From contig NC_049995.1 of assembly GCF_000003815.2 (NCBI RefSeq), positions 8,937,802 through 9,001,801 of the forward strand: a DNA stretch of 64,000 nt, in the 5' to 3' direction. The stretch comes from Branchiostoma floridae (lineage: Eukaryota > Chordata > Leptocardii > Amphioxiformes > Branchiostomatidae). Below, in pieces: positions 25,521-37,400 of this stretch (position 1 is its first letter; each line of letters opens with the position of its first letter). A program made the translations under genes and the position numbers. The notes beneath the pieces are model-generated. The model had not been told where the DNA came from. It was given only the letters and a program-made list of their open reading frames with translations, and did not search any database.

Positions 25521-28500
25521 TCAGTAGTCCAGATATCTCACTGTTGTCAGCCCTTTTTCATCTTCCAGGATTCCCTCTACTCGCGCTCTCTGTTGAGGTG
25601 AAAAAAATTGATATAAAATACAGAAGGTAAAGGCAAAGGAGACATTCTCTATTGTGGCGAAGCATACCACTTTAATTTACAAACAGCAGTCAGTAGTGAG
25701 TATGTCCAAGGGTGGGTACTATAAGAAACAGGTACAAGTCCAGGGGATCAGGTCCTGGTCTGGACCTAAACCTGGACCTAATTGTTTGAGAAAAGTTGTA
25801 AATGGGCAATACTAAAAATAATGGTCCATTTTGCTACAAAGGATTCTGTTTGGTGGAGTATCCAACTTCCACTGGCAATTTTTAAAATCCTATCTTCATG
25901 TAAGCAAGGCTCACTCACTCATTTACTCACCAACTCACTCATCCAATTTATCTCCAGAACTGGAGTTGTCCAGGTAAGGTCCTACCAGCACCTCTAACCC
26001 CGGGCCTTCTCTCACTCATTCATGTATTCACTCCTTCATTCATTCATTCTTTCACTCCCTCCCTCCCTCACTCCTTCTGTACCCACCTGCATCCTGTCCA
26101 GTTTGTCCCCAGGACTGGAGTTGTCCAGGTATGGTGGTACCAGTGCCTCTAACCTGAGAGCCTTCCCTCATTCCTTCATTCATTCCTTCATCCATCCATC
26201 CATTCATTCTTTCATTCCCTTACTCCCTCCCTCCCTCCTCCTGTACCCACCTGCATCCTGTCCAGTTTGTCCCCAGGACTGGAGTTGTCCAGGTAAGGGG
26301 GTACAAGTGCCTCTAGTCTCAGGGCCTTGAGTGAGTGTGGCTGGCAGGCTATCAGGTGTTTCACTTCCTGGGCCTGTGGGGGAGAGATAGAAGTTACAAT
26401 TGTAGTACATTTCAAGACCTCAAAATTATATTTTCTTGCATCTTAAACATTAAAAAGTACAAGTTTAGCGAGGGGACAATTTGTAAACACTTAAGTTGTG
26501 AGAAAAAAGGCAGTGGAAGGAGAGGACTGGGCTGCATCTTCCAATGCTGTGCTATATAACATCCCATTGCCTCTACGACCTTAGAAAAAAGGCTATGGGT
26601 CTTAACCTTTGCCTACATGTATCTAACCGTATTTCAAACATTTGTACTTACCCTGTTACTCTGATATCTTAGCCGCATTACTCGAAGTCTGTTCCTGGCC
26701 TCTGCAGCTCTGAAAAAAAAGACAAAAACACATTAAATACATGTATCAGGTATTACACCAAAGCCCAGAAATTCTTCAAATCTTTTGTTGCCATAGTAAT
26801 GCAAAAGAAGGAAGATATACTTACTTCAGTTGTCCTATGAGCTTGCTGTGTTTTTCCTTCTCCACAAACTCATCCATAGACATGGGTGGGTTTGCTCTGA
26901 AACAGAATTGACACATCTTATCATCATGGGATGCAGAAGCAACAAAAATGCCATCAATAAAGTGATCCATACATCCAAATGTCAATATTGGTAGATAATA
27001 AGTAAATGCCCATCATACGTATCTAACATGTTCAAAAGTATAAAGTGTTAGAAACCTATTGTAAATTATAGTGAAAAAGATTCTATATGCTGCTTTCTCT
27101 GCTTAGCACTCAGCATTCGGGAAAGAGTATGATAGTTGAATACACATCACTACCAGTGTAGTTCCCTGCTGTAGTGATTGCACAAAGTTGCGTGGCCCAG
27201 GGCTACTGAAACAGAGATGGGTGCCGCCCTATGTGCCATCAGGCACAGAAAGGACTTTGATTCTTTTACTTTTTGTTTAGATTACATAGACTAAAGTGAA
27301 GACAAGTTTGAAGGGAAAGGGGAAACCAGCTGACCTTCTATGTGCCTTGCGAAGGTCGCGGACTCTCTTCAGCGTAGACGCCTGTGCCTCCTGTACGGGC
27401 TTTGGGGCTTCCTCATACTGAAGGGCAAAACGTCAAGGTCAGGATTATCCTATTTTTTTTGTCTGTCTCATTTCAATGAAACACTGTTAAAAAACATAAC
27501 GGTCATCCCTAAATCTTTCTTGAGAGAGACAAATTAAAGCGGTAGAATATAGCTGTCATTTTCCCAAGCTACGAATGAGGTCATCCCTAAATCTATTTGA
27601 AGACAAGTGATCATTACTCCAACCCTACATTTGAAAATGAAACATATGTAGCCTGAGTACCATCTGGGTTGTAGTTTGCTTTTGCTAGCCGTGTGGAGAA
27701 CTGTATGTTCAGATCTTTTGGTGGTGGCGTCAATGAGCGAAGTAAGGAATGGGTTCTAGAGCACTCGGTCGATGATAACAGGCTCTCCCGTAAGCGGATG
27801 GAGGCCATTTCGGGTGTTAGAATGCTTTAAAATGCACCCATTCCTTAATTTGCTCACGTGTCAAGGGACCAATCAGCACCCTCGTCAAAAATTTGGACAA
27901 GTCCAGACATTAGAGATGTTAAGGAATAGCAAAGAAATGACTGTTCATCGTGTATAACGTTCATAAACGTCGGAGTAAACTACTATTCGGGGGTACCCAG
28001 GCTACATGTACAAGTGATTGTGACTGGACAAGATTTCTACTGTACTCACAGCGAGGTATTTGCTTTTCTCCTGTGGCGCCATCTTGTTGAGTGTCCGCGG
28101 GGACAGCTGGCGCCAGTTTTTCGCCACGAACTTCTCCTTCGGCCCGTCATCGTCTCCCTTCTTCTTCAGGGGAGGGAGGGTGACCTTTGAACCCTGGGTA
28201 AGGTATCGGTAATGTTACCCGGTAGTTAACACATGATGTTTGGCAAACTTCTATCAATTTTCATTTTTCATGTCAAACTCATCAAGAACACCACGAACAT
28301 GAACTTAACACTGCACTACTTGCTTTCCCCATGTATTACCCGCAATTTGGAATGATTAAACGTTACAGTCACACTAGTTTATCAGGTTTATGCAAGCTGG
28401 TGATGGTAACAATTGCTGCAACTGGATAAAATTTGAACTATTATATATATATAAGTGACCACCTGTCTTGGGGAGTTTAAAAAAACATTATGTCATGATT

Positions 28501-28926
28501 TAATAATGTTAGCATATGTCAGCTGGCATATGTCACATCATCATTTATTATGCAAACTACTCTCAAATTCCTGAATGTAAGCAGGTGGGACCACTGTTGT
28601 GATGAATGCTAAGATTGTTGACTTCTTCATCAATGATCACAAATAAGTTAACCGTTATAAGGGTAAGAAATTCAGCAATACTAGTAATAAAAAATGTGTA
28701 CGTCCAGATGGTTCCGTTCTCAGTCAAATTATGTATTCTAAGGCAACTAAAATCGGTTTAAGAAACATTTTTTGTCCCCAAAGCATCAAATTTCCATTCA
28801 AGGAAAGTTGCTTGAGATCATGAACATTGCATTGTAAAATCTGAGCCACATCACTGCTAAAGTTTTCAGTGAACAGTCATACAAATAGAAGAAGAAACTG
28901 TCATTTACCTTTTTGTCTTCCGCCAT
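25521..28926 (-). CDS. 188-aa basic protein, seven exons, unrecognised
   Basis: Coding exons, in transcript order: 28926-28909, 28193-28050, 27417-27335, 26896-26825, 26709-26652, 26373-26251 and 25589-25521. Every junction is GT-AG with consistent phases, giving 189 codons including TGA. The protein starts MAEDKK and has a K/E-rich N-terminal half (phrases NWRQLSPRTLNKMAP, PPMSMDEFVEKEKH). A basic helix (AAEARNRLRVMRLRYQSNR) and a leucine-rich stretch (LIACQPHSLKALRLEALVPP) follow, and it ends GLTTVRYLDY. No signal peptide or membrane helix is seen. I do not recognise the family; it looks like a small conserved coiled-coil or cilia-type protein, but that is a guess. It is divergent from RPS8 across about 250 bp. 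The sixth exon's 3' part is repeated twice more in the next intron. Confidence 0.75.
25938..26164 (-). repeat. two extra copies of the 3' part of exon 6 of the 188-aa gene
   Basis: Minus strand, 26164-26087 repeats the exon's last ~78 bp (KALRLEALVPPYLDNSSPGD...RMQ) with its GTGGGT donor but without an acceptor. A third copy at about 26010-25938 has a 1-bp deletion and an in-frame stop. The copies are separated by CATT/CCCT-rich simple sequence. These are pseudo-exons produced by tandem duplication across the exon/intron boundary. Confidence 0.8.
27649..28004. mobile_element. 356-bp TAGCCTG-type MITE in an intron
   Basis: Starts TAGCCTGAGTACCATC and ends GGGGGTACCCAGGCTA, an inverted repeat with mismatches. 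The terminal TAGCCTG is shared with the 12-kb element at 34674. I see no clear 9-bp target duplication (flanks AAACATATG and CATGTACAA). Confidence 0.7.
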
Positions 28927-29174
28927 TCGTCTAAACTATAAGGGAAGCCTTAATAGCAATTAGCACATCTGTCCTTGTATGCTTTAACTTTCCAAAATCC
29001 AATGAATAGACGCTAAATTTTGAGAAAATTGAAGAGTAAATCGTCCAAATTTTCACTCTGCCAAACCCGGAAGTGTTTGTTTGGTTGCCAGGTATCCCAC
29101 AATGCACCAAAAGTGGAGAGTTGACATTTACCCAGAATTCCTTGCAACTTCCTCTTTCCAGCTCGGCCGCCATC
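28927..29174. promoter_or_regulatory. bidirectional promoter, 188-aa gene / RPS8
   Basis: Only about 250 bp separate the two divergent ATG codons (28926 minus, 29175 plus). The RPS8 side shows a pyrimidine start 'cttcctctttcc' at 29148-29159 followed by AGCTCGGCC, closely like the 5' TOP leader of animal ribosomal-protein mRNAs. No TATA box is evident. Confidence 0.7.
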
Positions 29175-32100
29175 ATGGGTGAGTGAAAGAAAGTGTACCT
29201 TAGAAAATCCTTCATAATCCGCCATAACTTTACCCGATATAAAGCGGAAAATGAAAAAGACTTACGTCCAAGGGTTTGATACTGATGTTGGGAGTGTTAG
29301 TTTGTGCACCCAGGCTGTTAGAAAGTCGTCGCCATCGATATTGTAGACCGATGCCCGATCAACATGGAGGAAAAATGGTGCATGCACAAGTAGCTGACAG
29401 ACTTTGTACAAAATGAAACGTTTTAATTTGGTACACACTTTGCTATACTGTTAGAGTGAGGTATATCCTTGATTCTTTCAATTACATACGTCCAGTTGTC
29501 ACCCCTTGTGATCAGTCAAAAGAAAATGTTATCATTTGTGGCCAAAAATAAAGGAGGGGGGGGGGTGAAGTGCACACTGTTCTCATAGATTTAAATAGTG
29601 TAAGAGTCAAGCCTGTAAAAACTACCATCTATAAGGATTACCTGGCCGATGTGGCCTTCTTTGGTGTTTGGATAGTTTCTCCATTGAGCCCAAGAACATC
29701 ATAAAAAGTGCAAAGAATCCTGTGTACTAGTGGCCACCTGTACCTGTCTACTTTGTCCATTTGATTTAATGGTCACTATACTCGGGTTTGCCTGTTAACT
29801 GTGTATCTAAATTAAATGCAAATCTTACCTTGTCCATCGCAGGTATCTCCCGTGACAACTGGCACAAGAGGCGCTCGACAGGAGGTCGGCGCAACCCCAT
29901 CAGGAAGAAGAGAAAGTACGAGCTCGGCCGTCCGCCAGCGAACACCAAGGTGAGAGTTCAAAGAAATCGGGCCTCATACTGTAAATGCATTTAAGTTCGC
30001 AGGGATTTAATTTCGCGGTAGCGGAAAAATGGACTTTTCGCTGTGGTTTTAATTTCGCGGTAGCACCATGCACTGTAGTCTCTTACTGTTATGGAAAAAT
30101 GTTCACGGTAGTTTTAAATTCGCGGTGAAGCGGCCGCCGCGAAAACCGCGAACATTAATCCACCAGAAACATTTTGGCATTTACAGTATTCTGTTAGAGA
30201 CTTGCTTACTTAGTCAAACTTCCTTGGAACTATCTCAAGACTTTGCCACTACTGGCACTAGAGATGTAATTATTTACGTCGTCCTGAATATCAAAGTTTA
30301 AAATGACAGAAACGTGGGAAATCTGACAGTTTTCCAGAAGATGACTAATTATTATTCTACCAAAAAGTTGACAACTTTGAAACCAAAGAAGTGCTATAGA
30401 TCTTGGAATGTTGCATTGGTTTTATTTTGATGGTCATTGGTTCCTCTGCAAAGTCATGACAGTAGTATTTCCACTGTTATTATACTGTGTTAACGTAAAG
30501 CACTGTGAAAACCTCCTTTCCACTGTTTCATAAGTAGATTTTAAGCAGTATCCTTCTTTCCCCTTTCCAGCTTGGCGCCAAGCGTGTCCATCTTGTACGC
30601 TGCAGAGGCGGGAACACGAAATTCCGCGGACTGCGTCTGGACACAGGCAACTTTTCCTGGGGCTCTGAAGGTATGATGTCTGGGATTAAAAGCAAAATAT
30701 TATCATTATCAAGGTCTTTCATCAAATTTACCATGAACTGCAAGTTGTTAACCAGTTTGTTTACCAGTAAACTTTAGGGTTGTAACTTGTATAACAACAA
30801 ATGTTGCTTTCTTCGTTTGGCCAAATAACTCTGCTCAACAATAAATGCGACTTTTGACAATCTCTGTACCAGAATCATTTCACCAATCTTCTATCCAAGC
30901 AACTGTACCCTTTATAGTTGTCATTTTGAAACATTTCATATCTAAAGATGTAAAGGTCTCCTCACTGGCTAAATTGGTATTTTTAACCCTCCATTGTTTT
31001 CTCATTAATAAATTAAGATAAAGAAAGAACTGAAACTGCACTGAAGATTTATAGCTGGGCATGATTGAATTCTAAAGATGATATCTTGGACCATCTGGAT
31101 GATGCTGTCAAGTAAGCATCCCTCTGTCTCAAGCAACAATGATTCATTAAGTCTTTTTTGTTTCTCTCCAACAGCCATCTCCCGTAAGACGCGTGTCATC
31201 GATGTCATGTACAATGCTAGCAACAACGAGTTGGTCCGTACCAAGACGCTGGTGAAGGGAGCCATCGTGCAGATCGACAGCACGCCCTTCCGCCAGTGGT
31301 ACGAGGCACACTACGCTCTTCCTCTCGGACGCAAGAAGGGCCAGAAATTGGTTGGTAACATTTTTTTGCATCTGTGTTTACCTAGTACAGAACTTTGTTC
31401 CATCACAGGATGTAAGCGCTCAGAGCAGAGTCTTTTTACAGTATCTCACTTTGTCTTGGAATTGCTCTATCTCACTTTATCACTTGCTCTAATTTCTAAA
31501 GAGGAGCAGGTTTATAAGAAGTTCTACACCCAAATATTTTACTGTCTCTAATTTAAATTCTTAAGTTAGGTGTATCTTTGCACTTCTGTCCAAAAATTAG
31601 TTTCAAGCCCTGTACTTCAGTGTCATTTTTTGGACTTGTTAAAGAAAAATGTCCAGACCAAGTTTGTTTTCATTCGTCATGTCAATGTGTTCAGCTTATG
31701 TTGGCAAAAGTTATTTTGACAGAACTATGGTCTTGACTGAAAACAAAATGTACTATCCATCTTATATGTGATGTATGCATGTGTGTGTTTCTCCAACTTA
31801 ACAGTTTGATTTTGACATTTCAGAGTGAGGCTGAGGAGGCAGTCTTGAACAAGAAAGCATCTAAGAAGGTCATGAAGATGTACCGGGAGAGGCAAAAGAA
31901 GGCCAAGGTTGCCCAGCCCCTCGAGGAACAGTTTGGACAAGGAAGATTGCTCGGTAAGAAACATGGTTAAAGAAGTGCCCAAATTTTCTCCAAGTATTTC
32001 AAGCTCTGGTAGTGGACGTAAAGTATAAACTGTGTAAGGGCCTGAAATAAGTTTTCAGCGGGTTTTATTTGACATTCCAGATTTTATGTACTGTAAAGTG

Positions 32101-33118
32101 GAAGATGTTGGGTGGTTTTGTTCTCGAATTTATTTGCGGTGACCTCTCCCATAAAACCACTTCAAATATTTTCCTTGTACAGTAAAACCCGGCATGGCAG
32201 TTTCAATACAGAATTTAAAACCACTGCAAACACTCAATTTTCTCCCTACTAAAGTTACATCCCCGCAAACATTTACCCTTCTACAGTATCTGCTATTTGG
32301 AAGGTGTTTTATGAAGTAGGATCAAATGGGAAGTTGTTAGAAAGCATGTGAATTCCTCTAGCAGGATGATGACACTATCTGGTTTGGAGATGGTTCTGTG
32401 CTGTTCCAGCACTCGGAACTGTCACATGACCCAACCTTTGTCATAGTTACACTGACTGCTTCTAAAGATTTCTGTTCTGAAGAAATAAAGGTTTTGAAAA
32501 TATCTGTTTAGCAGGAAAATTTTTACATTAAACCATGACTTTTTTTGGGGGGGGGTGTAACCGTTTTAATTTTGTTTTGTCTTGTTCTGTTGATTTTATT
32601 GCAGGCAAGAAGCCAAGAGTAAACTTAGAAGTTTAGAACTTAAAGTCCTTTTGGCATTTGGTATAAAAATACTTAAATGCAATGGAATAGTTAGCTTGTC
32701 TAATAGTATTGGAAGGTATAAATATGTATGCCAGAGTAAAAAGTAGGAAACTATAAAAACATTTAGAAAGGTTATCAAATGTGTTAAACTAGAAAATTGT
32801 AAGAATTCCAAAAGATATTATAGTTTTATCAGAAAGTTCAATTGTAAAAAATATATCATAAATTTTGATTCTGTAGCTTTTAAGTTGAAGCAGATCTTTG
32901 CTGTTGAAACATCTTCATGTACTTTTGCCATTTGGTATACATTGATAGAAAAGGCAATAGTTTAAAAGGTTGTATCATTGAAGGCAATTTCCTTGTGTGT
33001 TTCTGCAGCTTGCATCGCGTCGAGACCAGGACAGGTCGGGCGGTGTGACGGCTACATTCTTGAAGGGAAGGAACTAGAGTTCTACTCCAGGAAGATCAAG
33101 GCCAAGAAGGGCAAATAG
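29175..33118 (+). CDS. RPS8: 40S ribosomal protein S8 (eS8)
   Basis: Coding exons: 29175-29178 (ATGG only), 29843-29949, 30571-30670, 31175-31350, 31824-31953 and 33009-33118. They splice GT-AG in consistent phase to 208 aa, the usual eS8 length. Diagnostic blocks are [88 protein letters not shown] and the basic C-terminus KIKAKKGK. It is a structural protein of the small ribosomal subunit. The short first exon with only the ATG plus one base, a TOP leader and an intron-borne snoRNA are classical for this gene. AATAAA is at 33152-33157. It is convergent with ATP6V1H, whose transcript ends about 700 bp downstream. Confidence 0.98.
29977..30188. mobile_element. 212-bp Tc1/mariner-type MITE, TACTGTAAATGCA family (RPS8 intron 2)
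   Basis: Starts TACTGTAAATGCATTTAAG and ends GCATTTACAGTA. TA at both ends fits TA target duplication. It contains 'gcggggatttaatttcgcgg'-like GC-rich arms. Three relatives are at 46735-46898, 48881-49081 and 49268-49479. Confidence 0.85.
32360..32460 (+). ncRNA. SNORD46: box C/D snoRNA, SNORD46 (U46)-like
   Basis: Lies in RPS8 intron 5. Terminal stem AGCAG (32360-32364) / CTGCT (32456-32460), C box ATGATGA (32366-32372), D box CTGA (32452-32455). The 12 nt before the D box, GTCATAGTTACA (32440-32451), are complementary over 11 nt to the conserved large-subunit rRNA segment GUAACUAUGAC. The D+5 rule points at the second A of GUAAC. From memory this is the 2'-O-methyl site guided by vertebrate U46 (yeast snR63), and vertebrate SNORD46 also sits in an RPS8 intron. 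Structure, guide and host gene therefore agree. Confidence 0.88.
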
Positions 33119-33151
33119 GCTGTACATGGTTTCACCATGAGAAATACGCTA

Positions 33152-33157
33152 AATAAA
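33152..33157 (+). terminator. RPS8 polyadenylation signal AATAAA
   Basis: AATAAA 34 bp after the stop codon, in the expected short 3' UTR of a ribosomal-protein mRNA. Confidence 0.8.
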
Positions 33158-33230
33158 GTCTAAAAATTGAAAACCACCTCTGTTTGTTGGGATGATTTTG
33201 TTGTTCAGCTTGTTTTTCTGTTGATGGGTG

Positions 33231-33359
33231 TAGCCTGGTATCCATTCTATTCTTGCTCCGGTTGGCTCCTCTGAAAGCTTCCCTACAGAACAGCTCTAGA
33301 GGGAAGTGATCAGAGGAGGGAACCTGACATAGGCCTATAAGAGGATGGATACCAGACTA
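33231..33359. mobile_element. 129-bp TAGCCTGGTATCC MITE
   Basis: TAGCCTGGTATCCAT at the left and ATGGATACCAGACTA at the right are inverted repeats. The ends carry the TAG[C/T]CTG motif of the 12-kb element. It lies between the convergent RPS8 and ATP6V1H genes. No clear target duplication. Confidence 0.75.
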
Positions 33360-33592
33360 GCATTTGTATGTGTGTGTGTTTTGAATGGAGAGCCATGTTT
33401 TCTATGTTCAGCATGAAACACAAGTTCTGAGTTGGGAGTATGCATTTGATCAGAAGTAGCAAGGCATCTGTAACATGTAACTGTACCATATACATAGGTT
33501 TAAAACTGATGGCAATACTTAGAAGTGACCCTTACTTCCTGGCTGAGAAAGGTTACTAAAAATTGTTCCATAGTGCTGTTTTAGAGTTGACA

Positions 33593-33762
33593 TACAATAG
33601 AATCCGTCTAATTGCACTGCCTATTTGCCAGCGTATTTCGTGCAATTATCCGGCTGGTGCAATGATGTGAAATTATCCAGCTGAACCGCACGGGTTTGGG
33701 ATTTTGGAATTCTGTGCAGTTAGCAGTTTAATCCATGGTGCAATTAACTGGCTTCTACTGTA
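33593..33762. mobile_element. 170-bp TACAGTAGAAGCC-family MITE
   Basis: Left TACAATAGAATCCGTCTAATT and right AATTAACTGGCTTCTACTGTA form the inverted repeat, with family core 'cgtatttcgtgcaattatcc'. Intergenic, between two convergent genes. Confidence 0.8.
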
Positions 33763-33862
33763 TACGATTCTTGTTTATACATGAAGGATGAAGGCGTTTT
33801 ATTACATTGGAGAGGCACTGAAATGTGTGCTATTAAATAACACCGTTAGCTGTTTCACAATT

Positions 33863-33872
33863 TTTATTTATT
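33863..33872 (-). terminator. ATP6V1H polyadenylation signals
   Basis: Two overlapping minus-strand AATAAA motifs, about 560 bp beyond the stop codon in the last exon. They define a long 3' UTR (about 34425 to 33850). Confidence 0.65.
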
Positions 33873-34425
33873 ACCATTTTAAAGTCTTCATAATAATAAG
33901 CCCATACATGATGTAGTTTTCAACAATTTTCATTCACATCATCTTTTACAAGTTTACTTTTCAGTCTTCGTGACTGATGATGAGTAGAGTACACAATAAA
34001 TTTACATGTACGTACCAAACGAAATAAGATTGATCTCATTAACATAAGAAAACACAACATGAAAATAATAACAAAATGCTCTGACAACTATACATTATCA
34101 ACTTCTGGAATTTTAACTCCACGATACCATGACAATATACAACATTTTTCAGCATGATCTTTGAATTCATGAATGCATTTGGAGGCATGTATCTTAGTTA
34201 CTTATATACATAGAATAATACATCATATCATGTAGATTGTTACCTAATTACTAGACATCCATCCATCTTATTTCTAGGTAGAGTTATATTTGATATATCA
34301 TTACAAATCTGACTTAAAAGGTATACATATCCACTGTAGACATTTCTATTGGTCTGATAACACATTACAACTACTACACCATTTTCCTTTTACTAATTGC
34401 ACAGACTTAATTCTTTCCTGCACAT

Positions 34426-37400
34426 CTATGCAGCCTGCAACTGTTTTCCAAGGTATTCCCTGAAAAAAAAAAAAAAAAGGAAATCAAACCGGATAGTTTT
34501 TCATAAAAGTACACATGTATGCTAAAAGGTACTCTCCAGGTCTGAATTCTCAAAGATGACAATTTATTGCTTGAAAGAGATTGAAACCTAAAAAACCTCA
34601 GGCAAAGAAGACAATCTAAAATAGACAGCTGGCTACACATGTATCTAAGATAACTTCTCAATTACATACGGGATAGCCTGGTTTAACCGCGCTTCTCAGG
34701 CCCGTCATACTGCCGCGCCGATCAGCTTGGTGGGGAGTGGGTCTAACACGCGGGAAGGCGCTTACCCGCCGGTTTTCCATATATGGATAATTACATGCAA
34801 TAGTCATCCCCGCGCCGCACAGCCGGCTTTTGGTTGCTAGGGATCGGGTGGCGTTGCTATGCAGGTGATTGACATCAGCACGCGTCATATCTTTGGCGAT
34901 CTCTTTGATGTAGACGAGGACAATAAACACCCGCAGTTCTCACAAAAATGGCGACTGCTAACCCCACGCCGGAGTTTCAGCGCATCCTGCAGACAGTGTG
35001 TGAGGACTTTAGGGGTCCCTGGCCCCTGAAGCCGCTTCAGGAAGAGACGATAAAACATTTGGTCGAACAGAGAAACGACGTGTTTGCGTGCCTTCCGACT
35101 GGCTACGGGAAGACCGAGATCTACACCCTAGTTCCCCTTGTTATGGAGAGGATGCGCGGTAAACAATGCATCATGTTGGTGGTGTCGCCATTGTTGTCCC
35201 TGATGCAAGACCAAGTGGAGCGTCTACAGAGAAGAGGGATTTCAGCGGCATACATAGGCGAGACGCAGAAAGACCCAGAGATCAAGCGAGGCGTTGTGGA
35301 GGGGAAATACAGCCTGGTCTTCGCGTCTCCAGAAGCACTGCTGAACTCTAAAACATGGCGGGGCATGCTAACCAGCTCCACTTACCGCGAGAAGCTTGTC
35401 GCCATGACGGTAGATGAGGCGCATTGTGTAACGACTTGGTAAGTCAAAATGCATGTTTTTTTTGTGTGATATCGATGGAAAATGCATGAATCTAACGGGG
35501 AGATTCAGGTTCACGTGGAAGATCGTTGTCGCGCGTACTACTATTTATAGATGATGTTACCCTATGCAGGAGTTAAAAATGGGAGGGGGGCATATCGCGA
35601 GATTTTGTCATTTGTGTTAACAACAAAAGGCTAGCTTCCTCATAATTTTGTCACGGTTAGATATGTGCTTTGTATATTATGGACAAGGCGACGTGCACAC
35701 GAAGTTAAGATGAATTAGACGCTCTTTGCATTTTCCTGTTTCTGTTAAACTACAACTTCGTACAAGTAACGTTAACGTTACAAAAACTACAAAATTATGT
35801 AGTCCCTAGTTGTTGTGATGATGTTGCTTGATACTATAAATAACGCTAGATTCTGATGTTACATATGTGTATATAGTCTGTGTAACACAAACTCTGCTTT
35901 CCGGAGCTAGTTGCTAAGAAGCTCGATTAAATCATGCGCAAATATATATATATATAACGTTACTAGTATATTGCGTGAAGTCAATTAAGGTTAAGCCAAT
36001 GACAGTAGGATATTCGTCCATTTTTGTATATCATTAACATCTGGCACCAATATCGAATAAAAAGATATACAGTTGATGTCAAGAATTTTTGAAAACTTGT
36101 GTATCTTAATGATTTATCCCAAATTCTATTTTCTTTGGCAGGGGTAAAGAGTTCAGAAAGGACTACAAGCGACTGGCTGAGCTAAGGTCATTGGTTGCTG
36201 ATGTTCCTGTCCTCGCGCTAACAGCCACAGCCACAGAAGACATCAGGAAGGACATCCTTTCGTCCCTGTGTATGGAGCCTGACACCTACACTGTTTCCAA
36301 ACCATCGAACAGGCCAAACATCATGTACCATGCAATAGCTGCAACCTACGACATGAAAAAGGAGTTCCACTGGCTTCTATCTGAACTGAAAGATAAAGGA
36401 CAGTCGTGCAGCAAGGTCATCATATACTGTAGAAACATCAAGGCATGCTCCCAAATGTATAAAGTATTTATGAACTCGTTGGGAGATGATGGCTACAACC
36501 TTGAACAGGACCAAACGAAGTCATATAAGAATAGGTATGTAGCCATGTTCCACAGAAGCACAGCTAACACGAATAAGAATTTTGTGTTAGAACAGTTCAC
36601 GAAGACAGATAGCATTGTTCGGATAACAATTGCCACAATTGCATTTGGAATGGGAATCGATGTACCTGATGTATATGCTGTTGTACACTGGGGGGCTCCC
36701 CGAAATGTTGAGGGGTTTTACCAGGAGAGTGGAAGAGCGGGCAGGGATGGTCAACCTGCTCATTCACTCATTCTGCATCACAGCAGAACTCTAGCGAAAG
36801 GTTCATGCTCACCCAGCATGGCCTCATACTGCAAGCTAGGTAACGATTCTTGTCGAAGGAAATATTTGTTAGACTATTTCGCACTGAAGAGTACCATTAG
36901 AGAGGAGCTGTCTGTAGAGCACACCTGTTGTGATTCCTGTGGAGATAGTTCAACTCTACCCTGGCATACAAACCTGGCATCTTCAGAAGTCTCAGATGAA
37001 GAGCTTTTAAAAATAGCAGCCATTCGCCAGCCAACTTCAGACCAGCTTAATCTGTTAAGAGAATCATTAAAGGACTTTAGAAGGGACTACATGGAGGAGA
37101 TGGGACCTACAATGTACAGTTTTAATGTAGTCACTGGATTTTCCCTAGCCACGATTGATAGCATTGTTGAATGTTGTGCGACATTACTGACCAAAGATGA
37201 CATCATGACTGATATTGGCTTGTGGGATGAAGAAGTAGTGGATATGGTTTTCAATATTTTAGATGAAACCTTTCAAGACAATGTATAGGAATGTATAGCA
37301 TTGTATGGTTGTCTATGAATGTATATAATATGTAAACTAGTTTTCATACTTTCATACACACTTAATCCTAAACAGAGAAAAATGCTTCTATATATCAATA

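Noticed and set aside
27649-28004. 9-bp target duplication for this TAGCCTG MITE, and for the one at 33231-33359
   Set aside because: Flanks do not match (AAACATATG/CATGTACAA; TGATGGGTG/GCATTTGTA). Membership in the 12-kb element's family rests only on the terminal motif.
30671-31174. Additional box C/D snoRNA in RPS8 intron 3 ('gatgatat', 'ggatgatgctg')
   Set aside because: C-box-like words are imperfect, and no D box with a terminal stem was found at suitable distance.
32600-32636. Alternative last exon of RPS8 (ttgcag, then a short frame [10 protein letters not shown])
   Set aside because: It would truncate the universally conserved C-terminus. The canonical exon at 33009 splices in frame and gives the expected 208 aa.
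34948-37288. Cellular RecQ (RECQL/BLM/WRN) orthologue nested in an ATP6V1H intron
   Set aside because: Only two exons, an atypical C-terminus, a decayed sibling 8 kb away, and location within target-duplication-bounded ends. It fits a transposon gene better.
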